Shown here in pieces: positions 47,092 through 55,866 of a stretch of DNA of 64,000 bases. The stretch is from Cupriavidus neocaledonicus (GTDB taxonomy: Bacteria; Pseudomonadota; Gammaproteobacteria; Burkholderiales; Burkholderiaceae): NCBI RefSeq assembly GCF_000372525.1, contig NZ_AQUR01000099.1, positions 1 through 64,000 of the forward strand, in the 5' to 3' direction. The translations under genes and the position numbers were made by a program. The notes under the pieces are model-generated. The model was not told the DNA's origin, did no database searches, and saw only the letters and a list, made by a program, of their open reading frames with translations. The stretch's first letter is position 1. Each line of letters opens with the position of its first letter.

Positions 47092-47820
47092 TTACTCGGC
47101 GCTCTGCGCGGGCATGGCGGTGCGGGCAGCGCTGCCACCCAGCTCGCGCTCGAGCCAGCCGTCCAGGCGCTTGAGGCGCACGGCGTGGATCAGGAAGGCG
47201 CAGATCGCGGTGGGGATGCCCCACACGGCGATATGCAGCGGCTCGACCTCGATGTTCGACGACAGCAGGAAGGTATGCATCAGCGCAATCGCGCCGAACG
47301 CGACGAAGATGTCCTCGCCGAAGAACAGGCCGACGTTGTCGGTGGCGGCGCAGAAGGCCAGCACGCGCTGGCGCACCGGCTCGGGCAGGTGGCCGAAGCG
47401 GTTCTCGGCCGCGCCCTCGGCCATCGGCGCCAGCAGCGGGCGCACCATCTGCGGATGGCCGCCGAGGCTGGTCAGGCCGATCGCCGCGGTCAGTTCGCGC
47501 ACGCCCAGGTAGACGATCAGCAGGCGCCCGACCGTGGCCGAGGCGATGCGCGCGATCCACGCCTGCGCGTGCTCGCGCAGCCCGTGGCGCTCCAGCAGGC
47601 CGATCACCGCCAGCGGCAGCAGGATGATCAGCGGCAGGTTGCGCGCCTTGACGAAGGCGGTGCCGATCGCGGCGAAGATCTGCATCAGCGGCATCGGCGC
47701 GGCCAGGCCCGTGGCCAGCGCGGCGAGCACCACCACCAGCATGGGATTGAAGCGCAGCACGAAGCCGACGATGATGACCCCGACCCCGACTAGGGGCCAG
47801 AGATTGACTGCCTGTTCCAT
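47092..47820 (-). CDS. DUF969 membrane protein, partner of DUF979
   Basis: A 242-residue membrane protein with about six predicted helices, starting MEQAVNLWPLVGVGVIIVGF and including LGGHPQMVRPLLAPMAEGAA and ATDNVGLFFGEDIFVAFGAI. It corresponds to DUF969. Its stop lies 10 bp before the DUF979 start, and the two probably form one membrane complex. The pattern of helices resembles permease subunits, though no ATPase is encoded. A role in uptake for the oxoprolinase pathway fits the neighbourhood. Confidence 0.85.
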   Translation of the reverse strand: MEQAVNLWPLVGVGVIIVGFVLRFNPMLVVVLAALATGLAAPMPLMQIFAAIGTAFVKARNLPLIILLPLAVIGLLERHGLREHAQAWIARIASATVGRLLIVYLGVRELTAAIGLTSLGGHPQMVRPLLAPMAEGAAENRFGHLPEPVRQRVLAFCAATDNVGLFFGEDIFVAFGAIALMHTFLLSSNIEVEPLHIAVWGIPTAICAFLIHAVRLKRLDGWLERELGGSAARTAMPAQSAE

Positions 47821-47927
47821 GGAAACACCAAACGAAGATAACGAAGGCGCGCGGACAGCAGCCGTCGTGACGCGTGACGGCGCAGGCCGCGTGGCGGAAA
47901 TGCCGGCGTGAAGGCGGAAAGACGCGC

Positions 47928-48668
47928 TCAGTCGCCGGCGCGGATCGCGATGCCTTCCGCGCCGAGCCGTTCCCGGATGCGGCGCGCGAAGGCCAGCGCG
48001 TGAGCGCCGTCGCCGTGCAGACACACGGTTTCGGCCTGAATCGGTACCCAGGTGCCGTCGATGGCGCGCACGCGCTGCTCGCGCACCATGGTCAGGGTCT
48101 GGTCCAGGGCGACCTCCTCGTCCTCATGCAGCGCGCCCGGCGTGCCGCGCTTGACCAGCGTGCCATCGGGGTTGTAGCCGCGGTCGGCGAAGACCTCCTG
48201 CTTGACGCGCAGGCCGGCTTCCTTCGCCACCTCGATCATCTGGCTGCCGGCCAGGCCGAAGAACACCAGGTCGGCGTCGAAGTCGCGCACCGCGCGCACG
48301 ATCGCGCGCGCCAGCGCCGGGTCGCGCACGGCCTGGTTGTACAGCGCGCCATGCGGCTTGACGTGGTGCAGCACCCCGCCCTGCGCGCGCACGATCGCGG
48401 CGAGCGCGCCGATCTGGTACAGCACGTCGGCGTAGACGTGTTCCGGGTCGCGCTGCATCTCGGTGCGGCCGAAGTTGTCGCGATCCGGGTAGCTCGGGTG
48501 CGCGCCGATCGCCACGCCCTGCGCCAGCGCCCATTTCACCGTCTGCACCATGGTGGCGGCGTCGCCCGCGTGCCAGCCGCAGGCGATATTGGCCGAGCTG
48601 ATCAGCGCCAGCAGCGCCTCGTCATTGCCACAGCCTTCGCCAAGATCCGCGTTCAAATCGATCTGCAT
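47928..48668 (-). CDS. pxpA: 5-oxoprolinase subunit A (LamB/YcsF family)
   Basis: A 246-residue protein beginning [20 protein letters not shown], the LamB/YcsF signature, with [13 protein letters not shown] and [16 protein letters not shown] further on. PxpA works with PxpB and PxpC to cleave 5-oxoproline to glutamate using ATP. The start chosen is the ATG at 48668: AGGAG lies seven bases before it. The ATG two codons upstream would sit only one base from that site. PxpC ends 35 bp upstream; DUF969 follows 107 bp downstream. Confidence 0.93.
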   Translation of the reverse strand: MQIDLNADLGEGCGNDEALLALISSANIACGWHAGDAATMVQTVKWALAQGVAIGAHPSYPDRDNFGRTEMQRDPEHVYADVLYQIGALAAIVRAQGGVLHHVKPHGALYNQAVRDPALARAIVRAVRDFDADLVFFGLAGSQMIEVAKEAGLRVKQEVFADRGYNPDGTLVKRGTPGALHEDEEVALDQTLTMVREQRVRAIDGTWVPIQAETVCLHGDGAHALAFARRIRERLGAEGIAIRAGD

Positions 48669-48703
48669 TGCCATTCTCCTGTGCGGCGCCCCGGGCGCCT
48701 TGC

Positions 48704-49723
48704 TTATGCTGCCGCCCGCGTGCGGGTACGCCGGCGCGCGGCAATGGGCATGCCATCGCCCTGCCACTGCAGCGCCTGCTCGATCTGGCGCAGGTAGCGT
48801 GCCAGTTCCTCCTGCGCCGCCTGGGCCTGCGCCAGCGTGACCTGCACGAAGCGCACCGGCGCGCCCAGCGGCACCTGCGCCAGCCGCCACAAATCCGCTT
48901 CGATCACCACGCCGATCTTGGGATAGCCGCCGGTGGTCTGCGCATCCGCCATCAGCGCGATCGGCTGGCCCGCCGGCGGCACCTGCATCACGCCCGGCAT
49001 CACCCCGTGCGAGAGCAGGTCGGCGCTGCGCTCGGGGCGCCGCGCCAGCGCCGGGCCGGCGAGGCGCAGGCCCATGCGGTTGCTGTTGGGCGTGACGGTC
49101 CAGTCGGCCTGCCACAGCGCGGCCTGCGCGGCCGCGTCGAAATCTTCGTATTCCGGCCCCGGCAGCATGCGAATCGCCGTGGCCTTGCCTTCCAGCGGGG
49201 CGGGCAGCGCCCACGCCGGTGCCTGCACGCCGATCCAGTCGGTCTCGGCTGCCAGTCCCGGCCGCCCCGCGGGCAGGCGGTCGCCCTCCTGCAGCGCGCG
49301 GCCGGCCAGTCCGCCGAAACCGGACTTCAGGTCGGTGCTGCGCGAACCCATCACCGGCTCGACCGCAATGCCGCCCGCCACGCACAGGTACACGCGCGTG
49401 CCGCCGCGCGTCGACGGCAGCGTCAGCGTCTCGCCCTTGTGGGCGTCGAACGCATGCCACGACCACACCGGCATGCCGTCAAGATTGGCGCCGCATTCGG
49501 CGCCGGCCAGGGCCACGCGCATATCGGCATGGAAGCGCACCGCGGCGCGGCCCAGCGTGAATTCAATGGCGGCGCAGCCGGGCGCATTGCCAAGCAGGCG
49601 GTTGCCGACTTCGACCGCCAGCATGTCCATGGCACCGCAGCGGCCCACGCCAAAACGGCGGAAGCCGGTACGGCCCAGGTCCTGCACCGAGGCGAGCGCG
49701 CCGGGACGAAGAATCTCGATCAC
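48704..49723 (-). CDS. pxpC: 5-oxoprolinase subunit C (biotin-dependent carboxyltransferase-like)
   Basis: A 339-residue KipA/PxpC-type protein: [20 protein letters not shown] at the N-terminus, then [20 protein letters not shown], and [18 protein letters not shown] near residue 280. It forms the catalytic complex with PxpB and PxpA. It starts at a GTG that overlaps the pxpB stop (GTGA), so translation is probably coupled. Length and order (B, C, A) are typical of the pathway. Older annotation as allophanate hydrolase subunit 2 is superseded. Confidence 0.93.
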   Translation of the reverse strand: MIEILRPGALASVQDLGRTGFRRFGVGRCGAMDMLAVEVGNRLLGNAPGCAAIEFTLGRAAVRFHADMRVALAGAECGANLDGMPVWSWHAFDAHKGETLTLPSTRGGTRVYLCVAGGIAVEPVMGSRSTDLKSGFGGLAGRALQEGDRLPAGRPGLAAETDWIGVQAPAWALPAPLEGKATAIRMLPGPEYEDFDAAAQAALWQADWTVTPNSNRMGLRLAGPALARRPERSADLLSHGVMPGVMQVPPAGQPIALMADAQTTGGYPKIGVVIEADLWRLAQVPLGAPVRFVQVTLAQAQAAQEELARYLRQIEQALQWQGDGMPIAARRRTRTRAAA

Positions 49724-50367
49724 GCGATGATTTCCTCGGCAACGAAGCGCACGGTATCGCCGGGCGCGAACAGGGACGGCGGATCGCGGTCCGCCACGAA
49801 GAGTTCGGCATCGGTGCGCCCGATCAGTTGCCAGCCGCCCGGCAGCACCGCCGGATAAATCCCGGTCTGCTCGCCGCCGATGCCGACCGACCCGGCCGGT
49901 ACCGCCACCCGCGGCTCGCGCCGGCGCGGCGTCGCCAGTTCCGGCGCCAGCCCGCCCATGTAGGCAAAGCCGGGCTGGAAGCCGAGGAAGTAGACCACGT
50001 ACTCGCCCGCCGCATGGCGGCGCACCACTTCCCGCGGCGTCAGGCCGGTATGCGCGGCGACGTCGCCCAGGTCCGGGCCATGCTCGCCGCCGTAGCGCAC
50101 CGGGATCTCGACCAGCCTGCCGGTGGCATTGCGCGCCTCTCCCGAGGCCCACGCCAGCTTCAGGTTGCGCTCGAGCGCGTCCACGTCGGCACTGCCGTCG
50201 AAGATCACCGTCAGGTTGTTCATGCCCGGCACCACGTCGACCACGCCGCGCCAGTCCGCGGCACGCGCGGCCATGGCCCAGATGCGGCGCTGGACCGCCA
50301 GCGAGGCGGGCGGCGCGACGCTGTACAGCAGCGCCTGCTCGGCAAGGCGGTGAACGGTGCAGTTCAT
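49720..50367 (-). CDS. pxpB: 5-oxoprolinase subunit B (KipI family)
   Basis: A 215-residue KipI/PxpB protein. CVHR-like start MNCTVHRLAEQALLYSVAPP, then the conserved LTVIFDG strand, and the HTGLTPREVVRRHAAGEYV and FYFLGFQPGFAYMGGLAPEL motifs (the last typical of the family, here VVYFLGFQPGF). It is the first gene of the six-gene operon, and a 19-bp perfect palindrome lies 69 bp upstream at 50436-50454. Previously called allophanate hydrolase subunit 1. Confidence 0.93.
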   Translation of the reverse strand: MNCTVHRLAEQALLYSVAPPASLAVQRRIWAMAARAADWRGVVDVVPGMNNLTVIFDGSADVDALERNLKLAWASGEARNATGRLVEIPVRYGGEHGPDLGDVAAHTGLTPREVVRRHAAGEYVVYFLGFQPGFAYMGGLAPELATPRRREPRVAVPAGSVGIGGEQTGIYPAVLPGGWQLIGRTDAELFVADRDPPSLFAPGDTVRFVAEEIIA

Positions 50368-50435
50368 GGGATTCCCGGTAGCGCACTTGCTACCCAGTTT
50401 AGGCAGGCAAGCCGGAATGTGACGTCTTTGTATTT

Positions 50436-50462
50436 CATCGATAATTTATCGATGAATTCATC
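50436..50462. promoter_or_regulatory. Overlapping palindromes, candidate operator for the oxoproline operon
   Basis: CATCGATAA-T-TTATCGATG at 50436-50454 is a perfect 9-1-9 inverted repeat; GATGAATTCATC at 50451-50462 is a second perfect palindrome sharing four bases. They lie 69 bp from pxpB (minus) and about 118 bp from the antitoxin gene (plus). The short AT-rich form suits a GntR-type regulator. No such gene is in the window. Confidence 0.55.
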
Positions 50463-50579
50463 ATATCGAAATGGACCGGGCCGGGACAGTCGGGGTAGAC
50501 CCTAGGAAGAGGCAGTTGGTTGGGTGGACGGGAACTAACCGACGGGAGTAGGATTAAATCCTATCAAGAGGAAATCGCC

Positions 50580-50858
50580 ATGCGAACCACGCAACAAATG
50601 AGCGTCACACTGCCGACCGAGATGGCTCAGGCGGTCAAGGACAAGGTGCGGTCGGGCGAATACGCCAGTGAAAGCGAGGTCATCCGCGATGGCTTGCGCG
50701 CGCTGCTGGCGCGTGACCGGGCCGTGGACGCGTGGCTGCTGCAGCAAGTGGGCCCTGCCTATGATGCGCTTCAGGCCGATCCATCCCGCGCCGTGACCGC
50801 AGATGACGTGCGTGCTCGTCTGGCTGCCAAACAGGCGGGGAAGGCCAAGGGCCGATGA
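50580..50858 (+). CDS. Type II toxin-antitoxin system antitoxin (ParD/CopG-like)
   Basis: A 92-residue antitoxin. An N-terminal ribbon-helix-helix (QQMSVTLPTEMAQAVKDKVR then GEYASESEVIRDGLRALLAR) for DNA binding, and a C-terminal half that would mask the toxin. AGAGGAAAT precedes the ATG. It overlaps the downstream ParE-type reading frame by four bases, the usual arrangement of such pairs. It is the only recognisable plasmid-maintenance-type element in the window. Confidence 0.88.
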   Translation: MRTTQQMSVTLPTEMAQAVKDKVRSGEYASESEVIRDGLRALLARDRAVDAWLLQQVGPAYDALQADPSRAVTADDVRARLAAKQAGKAKGR

Positions 50859-51161
50859 GAACCTATCCCGTCGTCTTTGCGCCGGAGTTTGTGGAGCAAC
50901 TTGAGAGCTTGTACGACTATATCGCCGAGGAAGCCTCGCCCTACATCGCGGCGCGGTATACCGGCGCGATCGTAGAATATTGCGAGTCGCTCAGTACATT
51001 TCCACACCGCGGCATCCTGCGCGATGACGTGCGGCCAGGACTGCGGATTACCCATTAAGCGCGCCGTGATCGCGTTCGCCGTGGATACCAAAAAGGTTTC
51101 CATCATCGGTTTGTTCTATGGCGGCCGGGACTACGAGACGATGCTGAACGAATCAGAATGA
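50855..51161 (+). pseudogene. ParE-type toxin gene with frameshift
   Basis: The frame from 50855 gives MRTYPVVFAPEFVEQLESLY and continues as a RelE/ParE-fold toxin to RPGLRITH, then stops (TAA at 51056-51058). In the next frame from 51057 the sequence goes on as KRAVIAFAVDTKKVSIIGLF with FYGGRDYETMLNESE to a stop at 51159-51161, the expected C-terminus of ParE. Joined, the protein would be about 101 residues. One extra base or a two-base loss near 51056 explains it. The truncated 67-residue form lacks the last strands and is probably not toxic; a sequencing error cannot be excluded. Confidence 0.75.
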
Positions 51162-51210
51162 ATCGACGATGGCCAGCGCGCCTGGCAAAGAGGCGGACAC
51201 GAGCGAAAAC

Positions 51211-51245
51211 AAAAAACGGCCGGAGAATTTCCCCGGCCGTTTTTT
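51211..51245. terminator. Bidirectional Rho-independent terminator
   Basis: AAAAAACGGCCGG, short loop, CCGGCCGTTTTTT. It sits between the toxin gene (plus) and lipA (minus) and has T tracts on both strands. Confidence 0.92.
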
Positions 51246-51262
51246 AATCCCAACCAACCCGC

Positions 51263-52267
51263 TCAGGCAAACCCCGCCTGATGCGCCTGCTGGTCGGCGT
51301 GGTAGGAACTGCGCACCATCGCGCCCACGGCGGCGTGGGTGAAGCCCATCTTGTAGGCCTCTTGCTCGAACATCTTGAAGGTGTCGGGATGCACGTAGCG
51401 CAGCACCGGCAGGTGGTGGTTCGACGGCGCCAGGTACTGGCCGATGGTCAGCATGTCGATGTCGTGCGCGCGCATGTCGCGCATGACTTCCAGGATTTCC
51501 TCGTCGGTCTCGCCCAGGCCGACCATCAGGCCTGACTTGGTCGGCACGTTGGGGTTGCGGCGCTTGAACTCCTGCAGCAGCTTGAGCGAGTGCGCGTAGT
51601 CGGCGCCCGGGCGGGCCTGCTTGTACAGGCGCGGCACGGTTTCCATGTTGTGGTTCATCACGTCCGGCGGGCACGCCTGCAGGATGTCCAGCGCCTTGTC
51701 CAGGCGGCCGCGGAAGTCGGGCACCAGCACTTCGATGCGGGTATCGGGCGACAGCTCGCGCGTCTGCGAGATGCAATCCACATAGTGCTGGGCACCGCCG
51801 TCGCGCAGGTCGTCGCGGTCGACGCTGGTGATCACCACGTAGTTCAGCTTGAGCTGGGCGATGGTACGGGCCAGGTTGCCGGGCTCGTTTACATCGAGCG
51901 GATCCGGGCGGCCATGGCCGACGTCGCAGAACGGGCAGCGGCGCGTGCACTTGTCGCCCATGATCATGAAGGTGGCCGTGCCCTTGCCGAAGCATTCGCC
52001 GATGTTGGGGCAGCTGGCTTCCTCGCACACCGTCACCAGGTTGTTGGCGCGCAGGATGTCCTTGATCTCATAGAAACGCGAATTGCCGGTGGCGGCCTTC
52101 ACGCGGATCCAGTCCGGCTTCTTGAGCTTCTCGGCCGGCACGATCTTGATAGGGATGCGCGCGGTCTTGTCGGCCGACTTCTGCTTGCGGGTCGGGTCGT
52201 ACTGCTCCGCGGGGGACTGCGGGGCTTCGCTGGAAGAGGCGTTCGGGGCGATCAGTGCGTCGCTCAT
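51263..52267 (-). CDS. lipA: Lipoyl synthase
   Basis: A 334-residue radical SAM enzyme that inserts two sulfurs into the octanoyl group on lipoyl domains. The auxiliary cluster cysteines are in [12 protein letters not shown] (CxxxxCxxxxxC) and the radical SAM cluster cysteines in CTRRCPFC (CxxxCxxC). The conserved Arg-Ser-Ser-Tyr C-terminus is seen in [10 protein letters not shown]. The start [11 protein letters not shown] has a low-complexity leader. It follows lipB by 40 bp and should be in the same operon. Confidence 0.97.
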   Translation of the reverse strand: MSDALIAPNASSSEAPQSPAEQYDPTRKQKSADKTARIPIKIVPAEKLKKPDWIRVKAATGNSRFYEIKDILRANNLVTVCEEASCPNIGECFGKGTATFMIMGDKCTRRCPFCDVGHGRPDPLDVNEPGNLARTIAQLKLNYVVITSVDRDDLRDGGAQHYVDCISQTRELSPDTRIEVLVPDFRGRLDKALDILQACPPDVMNHNMETVPRLYKQARPGADYAHSLKLLQEFKRRNPNVPTKSGLMVGLGETDEEILEVMRDMRAHDIDMLTIGQYLAPSNHHLPVLRYVHPDTFKMFEQEAYKMGFTHAAVGAMVRSSYHADQQAHQAGFA

Positions 52268-52307
52268 ACATTTCTCCGCACGCGCTCGGCGTGCATTTCG
52301 CTTTTGA

Positions 52308-53036
52308 CTAGGAGGCCAGGGCCGGGGCGACAGGTTCTACGGCCGCCGGCACGCGAGCCTCATGCGCTGCCAGCACCTCGCACAATGCAGCCGCCAGGCG
52401 CTGTGCGATCTCGGGTTGTGTTGCCGCGGTCACGGGCACCGGGGCGCCACCGGCATCCGCCACCGGGCAGGTGGCGCCCGCGCTGGCCATGTCGACCGTT
52501 TCCAGTCCGGCATAGCCGCAGGGATTGATGCGCAGGAACGGCGACAGGTCCATCTGCACGTTGAGGCTGACGCCGTGGTAGCTGCAGCCGTTGCGGATCT
52601 TGAGGCCGAGCGCGGCAATCTTGGCGCCCTGGTGCGGCCCGCCGGACAGGTAGATGCCGGGGGCGCCGGGCTTGCGTTCGGCTGCGAGATTATACGCCGC
52701 GAGCGTGTCCAGCACGGCCTGCTCGATGCCGTGCACCAGCTCGCGCACCATCAGCCGGCGGCGGCGCAGGTCCAGCAGCAGGTAGGCCACGACCTGTCCG
52801 GGGCCGTGATAAGTGATCTGTCCGCCACGGTCGATCTGCACCACCGGAATTCGTTCGTCCGGGGCCAGCAGGTGCGCGGGGTCGCCCGCCTGGCCCAGCG
52901 TGTAGACCGGCGGATGCTCGACCAGCCAGACCTGGTCGGGCGTCTCGGGGGTGCGTGCGGCGGTGAAGGCGCGCATCGCGTCGAAACACGGCTGATAGTC
53001 CTCGCGGCCGCGCTCGATGACTTGAATCGGATGCAT
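52308..53036 (-). CDS. lipB: Octanoyltransferase
   Basis: A 242-residue cytosolic acyltransferase that moves octanoate from acyl carrier protein to lipoyl domains. The catalytic Lys is in [16 protein letters not shown] and the catalytic Cys in [34 protein letters not shown] is the substrate-binding motif. The start is the ATG of [10 protein letters not shown] at 53036; the longer in-frame start includes the terminator hairpin of DUF2917. LipA downstream uses its product. Confidence 0.95.
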   Translation of the reverse strand: MHPIQVIERGREDYQPCFDAMRAFTAARTPETPDQVWLVEHPPVYTLGQAGDPAHLLAPDERIPVVQIDRGGQITYHGPGQVVAYLLLDLRRRRLMVRELVHGIEQAVLDTLAAYNLAAERKPGAPGIYLSGGPHQGAKIAALGLKIRNGCSYHGVSLNVQMDLSPFLRINPCGYAGLETVDMASAGATCPVADAGGAPVPVTAATQPEIAQRLAAALCEVLAAHEARVPAAVEPVAPALAS

Positions 53037-53051
53037 GGCGAGAGTGTAACG

Positions 53052-53075
53052 AAAAGGGCCGGCTTGCGCCGGCCC
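53052..53075 (-). terminator. Terminator downstream of the DUF2917 gene
   Basis: Perfect stem GGGCCGGC/GCCGGCCC with a four-base loop, followed on the minus strand by TTTTCGTT. It separates the DUF2917 transcript from lipB. Confidence 0.75.
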
Positions 53076-53192
53076 CGAAACTGGCCCATTCAGCGTGCGC
53101 GCGGCGGGCAACCGTCGGATGCGTCACGCGACCAGACCAGGCGCAGATGGCCCCGGTCCCGGTGCGTGGACGTTGCCCCGCCCGGCTCCGCT

Positions 53193-53561
53193 TCAGGAAG
53201 CGGTGACCCGGTCCTGGTTAGGCGTCCACTCGGTGCCTCGAACCAGGCGACGCAGGCTGCGGTACACCAGGTGCGGCAGGTCGGCCAGCGCCAGCGCCGG
53301 GCGGCGGGCCTCGGCAATCAGCGCCAGGCGCACCGGGTTCAGGGCGCGCGGGTCGATGCTGAGCACCACCTCGTCACCCGGGCGTAGCAGCAGGCTGCCG
53401 CCACAACGCAGCCAGTAGTCCTCCGAATAGTTCTCGCGGGTCAGCCATACGTCGGTGCCGCGGGCCTCGGCAATATGGAGGCGCTGGGCCGCATGCACCG
53501 ACAGCGTGGTGACTTCGCCAGGATTCAGGGTGAACTCGGTCGTTGTGAGCACGGTTTTCAT
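53193..53561 (-). CDS. DUF2917 family protein
   Basis: A 122-residue protein with the DUF2917 core: an N-terminal EFTLNPGEVTTLSVHAAQRL then RGTDVWLTRENYSEDYWLRC and GGSLLLRPGDEVVLSID, a beta-rich cupin-like pattern. It has no known function. GGAGAA five bases before the ATG fixes the start at 53561. It is divergent from a GcvA-like LysR regulator with an inverted repeat between them, a pairing typical of regulator and target. Confidence 0.85.
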   Translation of the reverse strand: MKTVLTTTEFTLNPGEVTTLSVHAAQRLHIAEARGTDVWLTRENYSEDYWLRCGGSLLLRPGDEVVLSIDPRALNPVRLALIAEARRPALALADLPHLVYRSLRRLVRGTEWTPNQDRVTAS

Positions 53562-53720
53562 GGTGGTTCTCCGTTCAGCCGGCCTCGGCGGGGATACGCC
53601 AGACGCAGTACGGATTCGCGGCGGGACGCCGGAACTGGCCCGGCAAAGGGACCAGGCCAGTGAAATCCAGCGAATATCGTCGTGAGTAGGGGGCAACTGC
53701 GGGGGCCGGTGATGGAATAT

Positions 53721-53740
53721 TAGTGATTGCCCGACCACTA
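53721..53740. promoter_or_regulatory. Candidate LysR-family operator
   Basis: TAGTG, ten bases, CACTA: a perfect inverted repeat in the DUF2917/LysR intergenic region, the size of LysR-type recognition sites. It is 160 bp from the DUF2917 start and 69 bp from the LysR start. Confidence 0.45.
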
Positions 53741-53808
53741 TCAAAACGATATATTTTCTTTGTTCTTGTTAGCCAATCTCACATAACCCCGATCCTCTGG
53801 AGGCGGCC

Positions 53809-54765
53809 ATGGCCTGGAAAAGCGCCTGGGAGAAAGACCTGCCGCGCGGCTGGCACCGCGAATTGCCGCGCCTGCCGGCGCTGACCGCGCTGCGCGCGTT
53901 CGAAGCCGCGGCGCGCCACGAGAGCTTCTCGCGCGCGGCCACCGAGCTGTTCGTCACCCACGGCGCGGTCAGCCACCAGATCCGCGCGCTGGAAGAGGAA
54001 CTGGGCATGCCGCTGTTCGAGCGCCACGGCAAGCGCGTGGCGCTGACGCCGGCGGGCCGGCTCTATGCCGAGCGCGTACGCGACGCGCTGCTGCAGATCG
54101 CCGATGCCACGCGCGCGCTGCAGGCCGGCAACCGCGACAAGCGCCTGACCATCAGCACCATGCCGTCGTTTGCCGCGCGCTGGCTGACGCCGCGCATCGG
54201 CAGCTTTATCGAGCGCCACCCGGAACTGGATGTCGAACTGCTGTCGTCCAACACGCTGGTCAACTTTGCGCACGAAGAGGTCGATATCGCGCTGCGCATG
54301 GGCAGCGGCGACTATCCCGGCCTGTATGTGGAGCGGCTGCTCGACGACGTCTTCTTCCCGGTCTGCAGCCCTGCCTTCAATGGCGGGCGGCTGCCCGAAC
54401 GGCCGCAGGACATGGCGGGCATGCCGCTGCTGCGCGGCGAGGGCGATCCGTGGAAGCCATGGTTCGAGGCCGCCGGGTTGGACTGGCCCGAGCCGCGCAA
54501 GGGCCTGCTGCTGGAAGATTCTTCGCTGCTGCTGCAGGCCGCTTCGGAAGGGCAAGGCATCGCCCTGATCCGCTCTTCGCTGGCGTGCAACGACCTGCTG
54601 TCGGGGCGCGTGGTGCGGCTGTTCGACGTCAGCATCCCGTGCCCGTGGCTGCTGTACTTCGTGTGCGCGCCGGGTTCGCTGAACCTGCCCAAGGTGCAGG
54701 CGTTCCGCGGCTGGCTGCTGCCCGAGATCGAGCGCTTCCGCGAGGTGCTGGCGCAGTGGGAGTGA
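53809..54765 (+). CDS. LysR-family transcriptional regulator (GcvA-like)
   Basis: A 318-residue LysR regulator. The winged helix is at about residues 20-80 (LPALTALRAFEAAARHESFS, RAATELFVTHGAVSHQIRAL). The C-terminal effector domain has GcvA-like features (STMPSFAARWLTPRIGSF, LIRSSLACNDLLSGRVVRLF). It is most likely to regulate the divergent DUF2917 gene and itself. The coinducer is unknown. Its stop is 1 bp from the xerC stop (convergent), so no terminator separates them. Confidence 0.93.
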   Translation: MAWKSAWEKDLPRGWHRELPRLPALTALRAFEAAARHESFSRAATELFVTHGAVSHQIRALEEELGMPLFERHGKRVALTPAGRLYAERVRDALLQIADATRALQAGNRDKRLTISTMPSFAARWLTPRIGSFIERHPELDVELLSSNTLVNFAHEEVDIALRMGSGDYPGLYVERLLDDVFFPVCSPAFNGGRLPERPQDMAGMPLLRGEGDPWKPWFEAAGLDWPEPRKGLLLEDSSLLLQAASEGQGIALIRSSLACNDLLSGRVVRLFDVSIPCPWLLYFVCAPGSLNLPKVQAFRGWLLPEIERFREVLAQWE

Positions 54766-54766
54766 G

Positions 54767-55843
54767 TCAGTCTTCCGGGGTTGGGTCGATCTGCGCCGCG
54801 CTTTCGGCGGCATCGGCCGCCGGTTTCGCGCGCGCGCGGCCGGCGCGGGGGTGGGCCTTGTCGTAGACCTTGGCCAGGTGCTGGAAATCGAGCGCGGTGT
54901 AGACCTGCGTGGTCGAGATGCTGGCATGGCCCAGCATCTCCTGCACCGCGCGCAGGTCGCCCGAAGACTGCAGCATGTGCGTGGCGAAGGAATGCCGCAG
55001 CATGTGCGGATGCACGTCGGCCGGCACCCCGGCGCGCAGCGCCTGCTGCTTGAGCCGCAGCTGCACCGTGCGCATCGACAGGCGCCGTCCGCGCGGCCCC
55101 AGGAACAGGGCATTGGCGTCCTCGGGCGCGGCGCCCGGCCGCAGCAAGCCGTCGCGCACCGCCAGCCACGCCTGCAGCGCGGCGATGGCCTTGCTGCCGA
55201 CCGGCACCGAACGCCGGCGCGAACCCTTGCCGGTCACGGTCACCTCGGCGCCGGCCAGGTCGAGCCAGCCGCTGGAGCGGTAGCCGTCGGCATCGGCATA
55301 GCGCAGGTCCAGCTGCACCAGCTCGGACAGCCGCAGCCCGCTCGAGTAGAACAGTTCGTAGACGGCCTGGTCGCGCAGCGCCTCGGCATCGGTGCCGGCG
55401 GGGTGCGCCACCAGCGCCACCGCGTGCTCGACCGACAGCGCCTTGGGCAGCGCATGGCCCGAGCGCGGCGCGCGTACGCCGTCGACCGGATTCACGCTCA
55501 CGCCGTGGCCATGGCGCGCCGCCCAGAGATAGAAGCCGCGCCATGCCGACAGCGCGCGCCCGATGCTGGTGCCGACCAGCCCGGCGGCATGCAGCCGCGC
55601 GGCGAAATGGCGGATATGGTGGGTCTGCAGCGCCAGCAGCGCGACGCCCGGCGCATGCTGCGCCGCGTGCGCCTGCAGCACGCGCAGTTCGCGCGCATAG
55701 CCCGACAGCGTGTGCTCGGCCAGCTTGCGGCTGCCGCGCAGCCAGTCGAGATAGCGCGTGACCAGCGGGTCTGGCGGCGGCGCTGCGCCGTCGGCGGGCG
55801 CGGACGACGCGACCACAGCGCGCGGCGGCCGGCGTGCAGTCAT
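54767..55843 (-). CDS. xerC: Tyrosine recombinase XerC
   Basis: A 358-residue site-specific recombinase. It has an N-terminal SAM-like domain (DPLVTRYLDWLRGSRKLAEH) and a C-terminal catalytic domain with Arg in SGLRLSELVQL, Lys in VTGKGSRRR, HMLRHSFATHML (His-x-x-Arg), the LGHAS His and the nucleophile Tyr in STTQVYT. With XerD it resolves chromosome dimers at dif. The upstream neighbour is DUF484, the usual partner in gammaproteobacteria and Burkholderiales. The protein is longer than the usual 300 residues owing to an N-terminal extension and a C-terminal low-complexity tail. Confidence 0.94.
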   Translation of the reverse strand: MTARRPPRAVVASSAPADGAAPPPDPLVTRYLDWLRGSRKLAEHTLSGYARELRVLQAHAAQHAPGVALLALQTHHIRHFAARLHAAGLVGTSIGRALSAWRGFYLWAARHGHGVSVNPVDGVRAPRSGHALPKALSVEHAVALVAHPAGTDAEALRDQAVYELFYSSGLRLSELVQLDLRYADADGYRSSGWLDLAGAEVTVTGKGSRRRSVPVGSKAIAALQAWLAVRDGLLRPGAAPEDANALFLGPRGRRLSMRTVQLRLKQQALRAGVPADVHPHMLRHSFATHMLQSSGDLRAVQEMLGHASISTTQVYTALDFQHLAKVYDKAHPRAGRARAKPAADAAESAAQIDPTPED

Positions 55844-55866
55844 GGCGTTATCGCAAGGCCGCGGCT

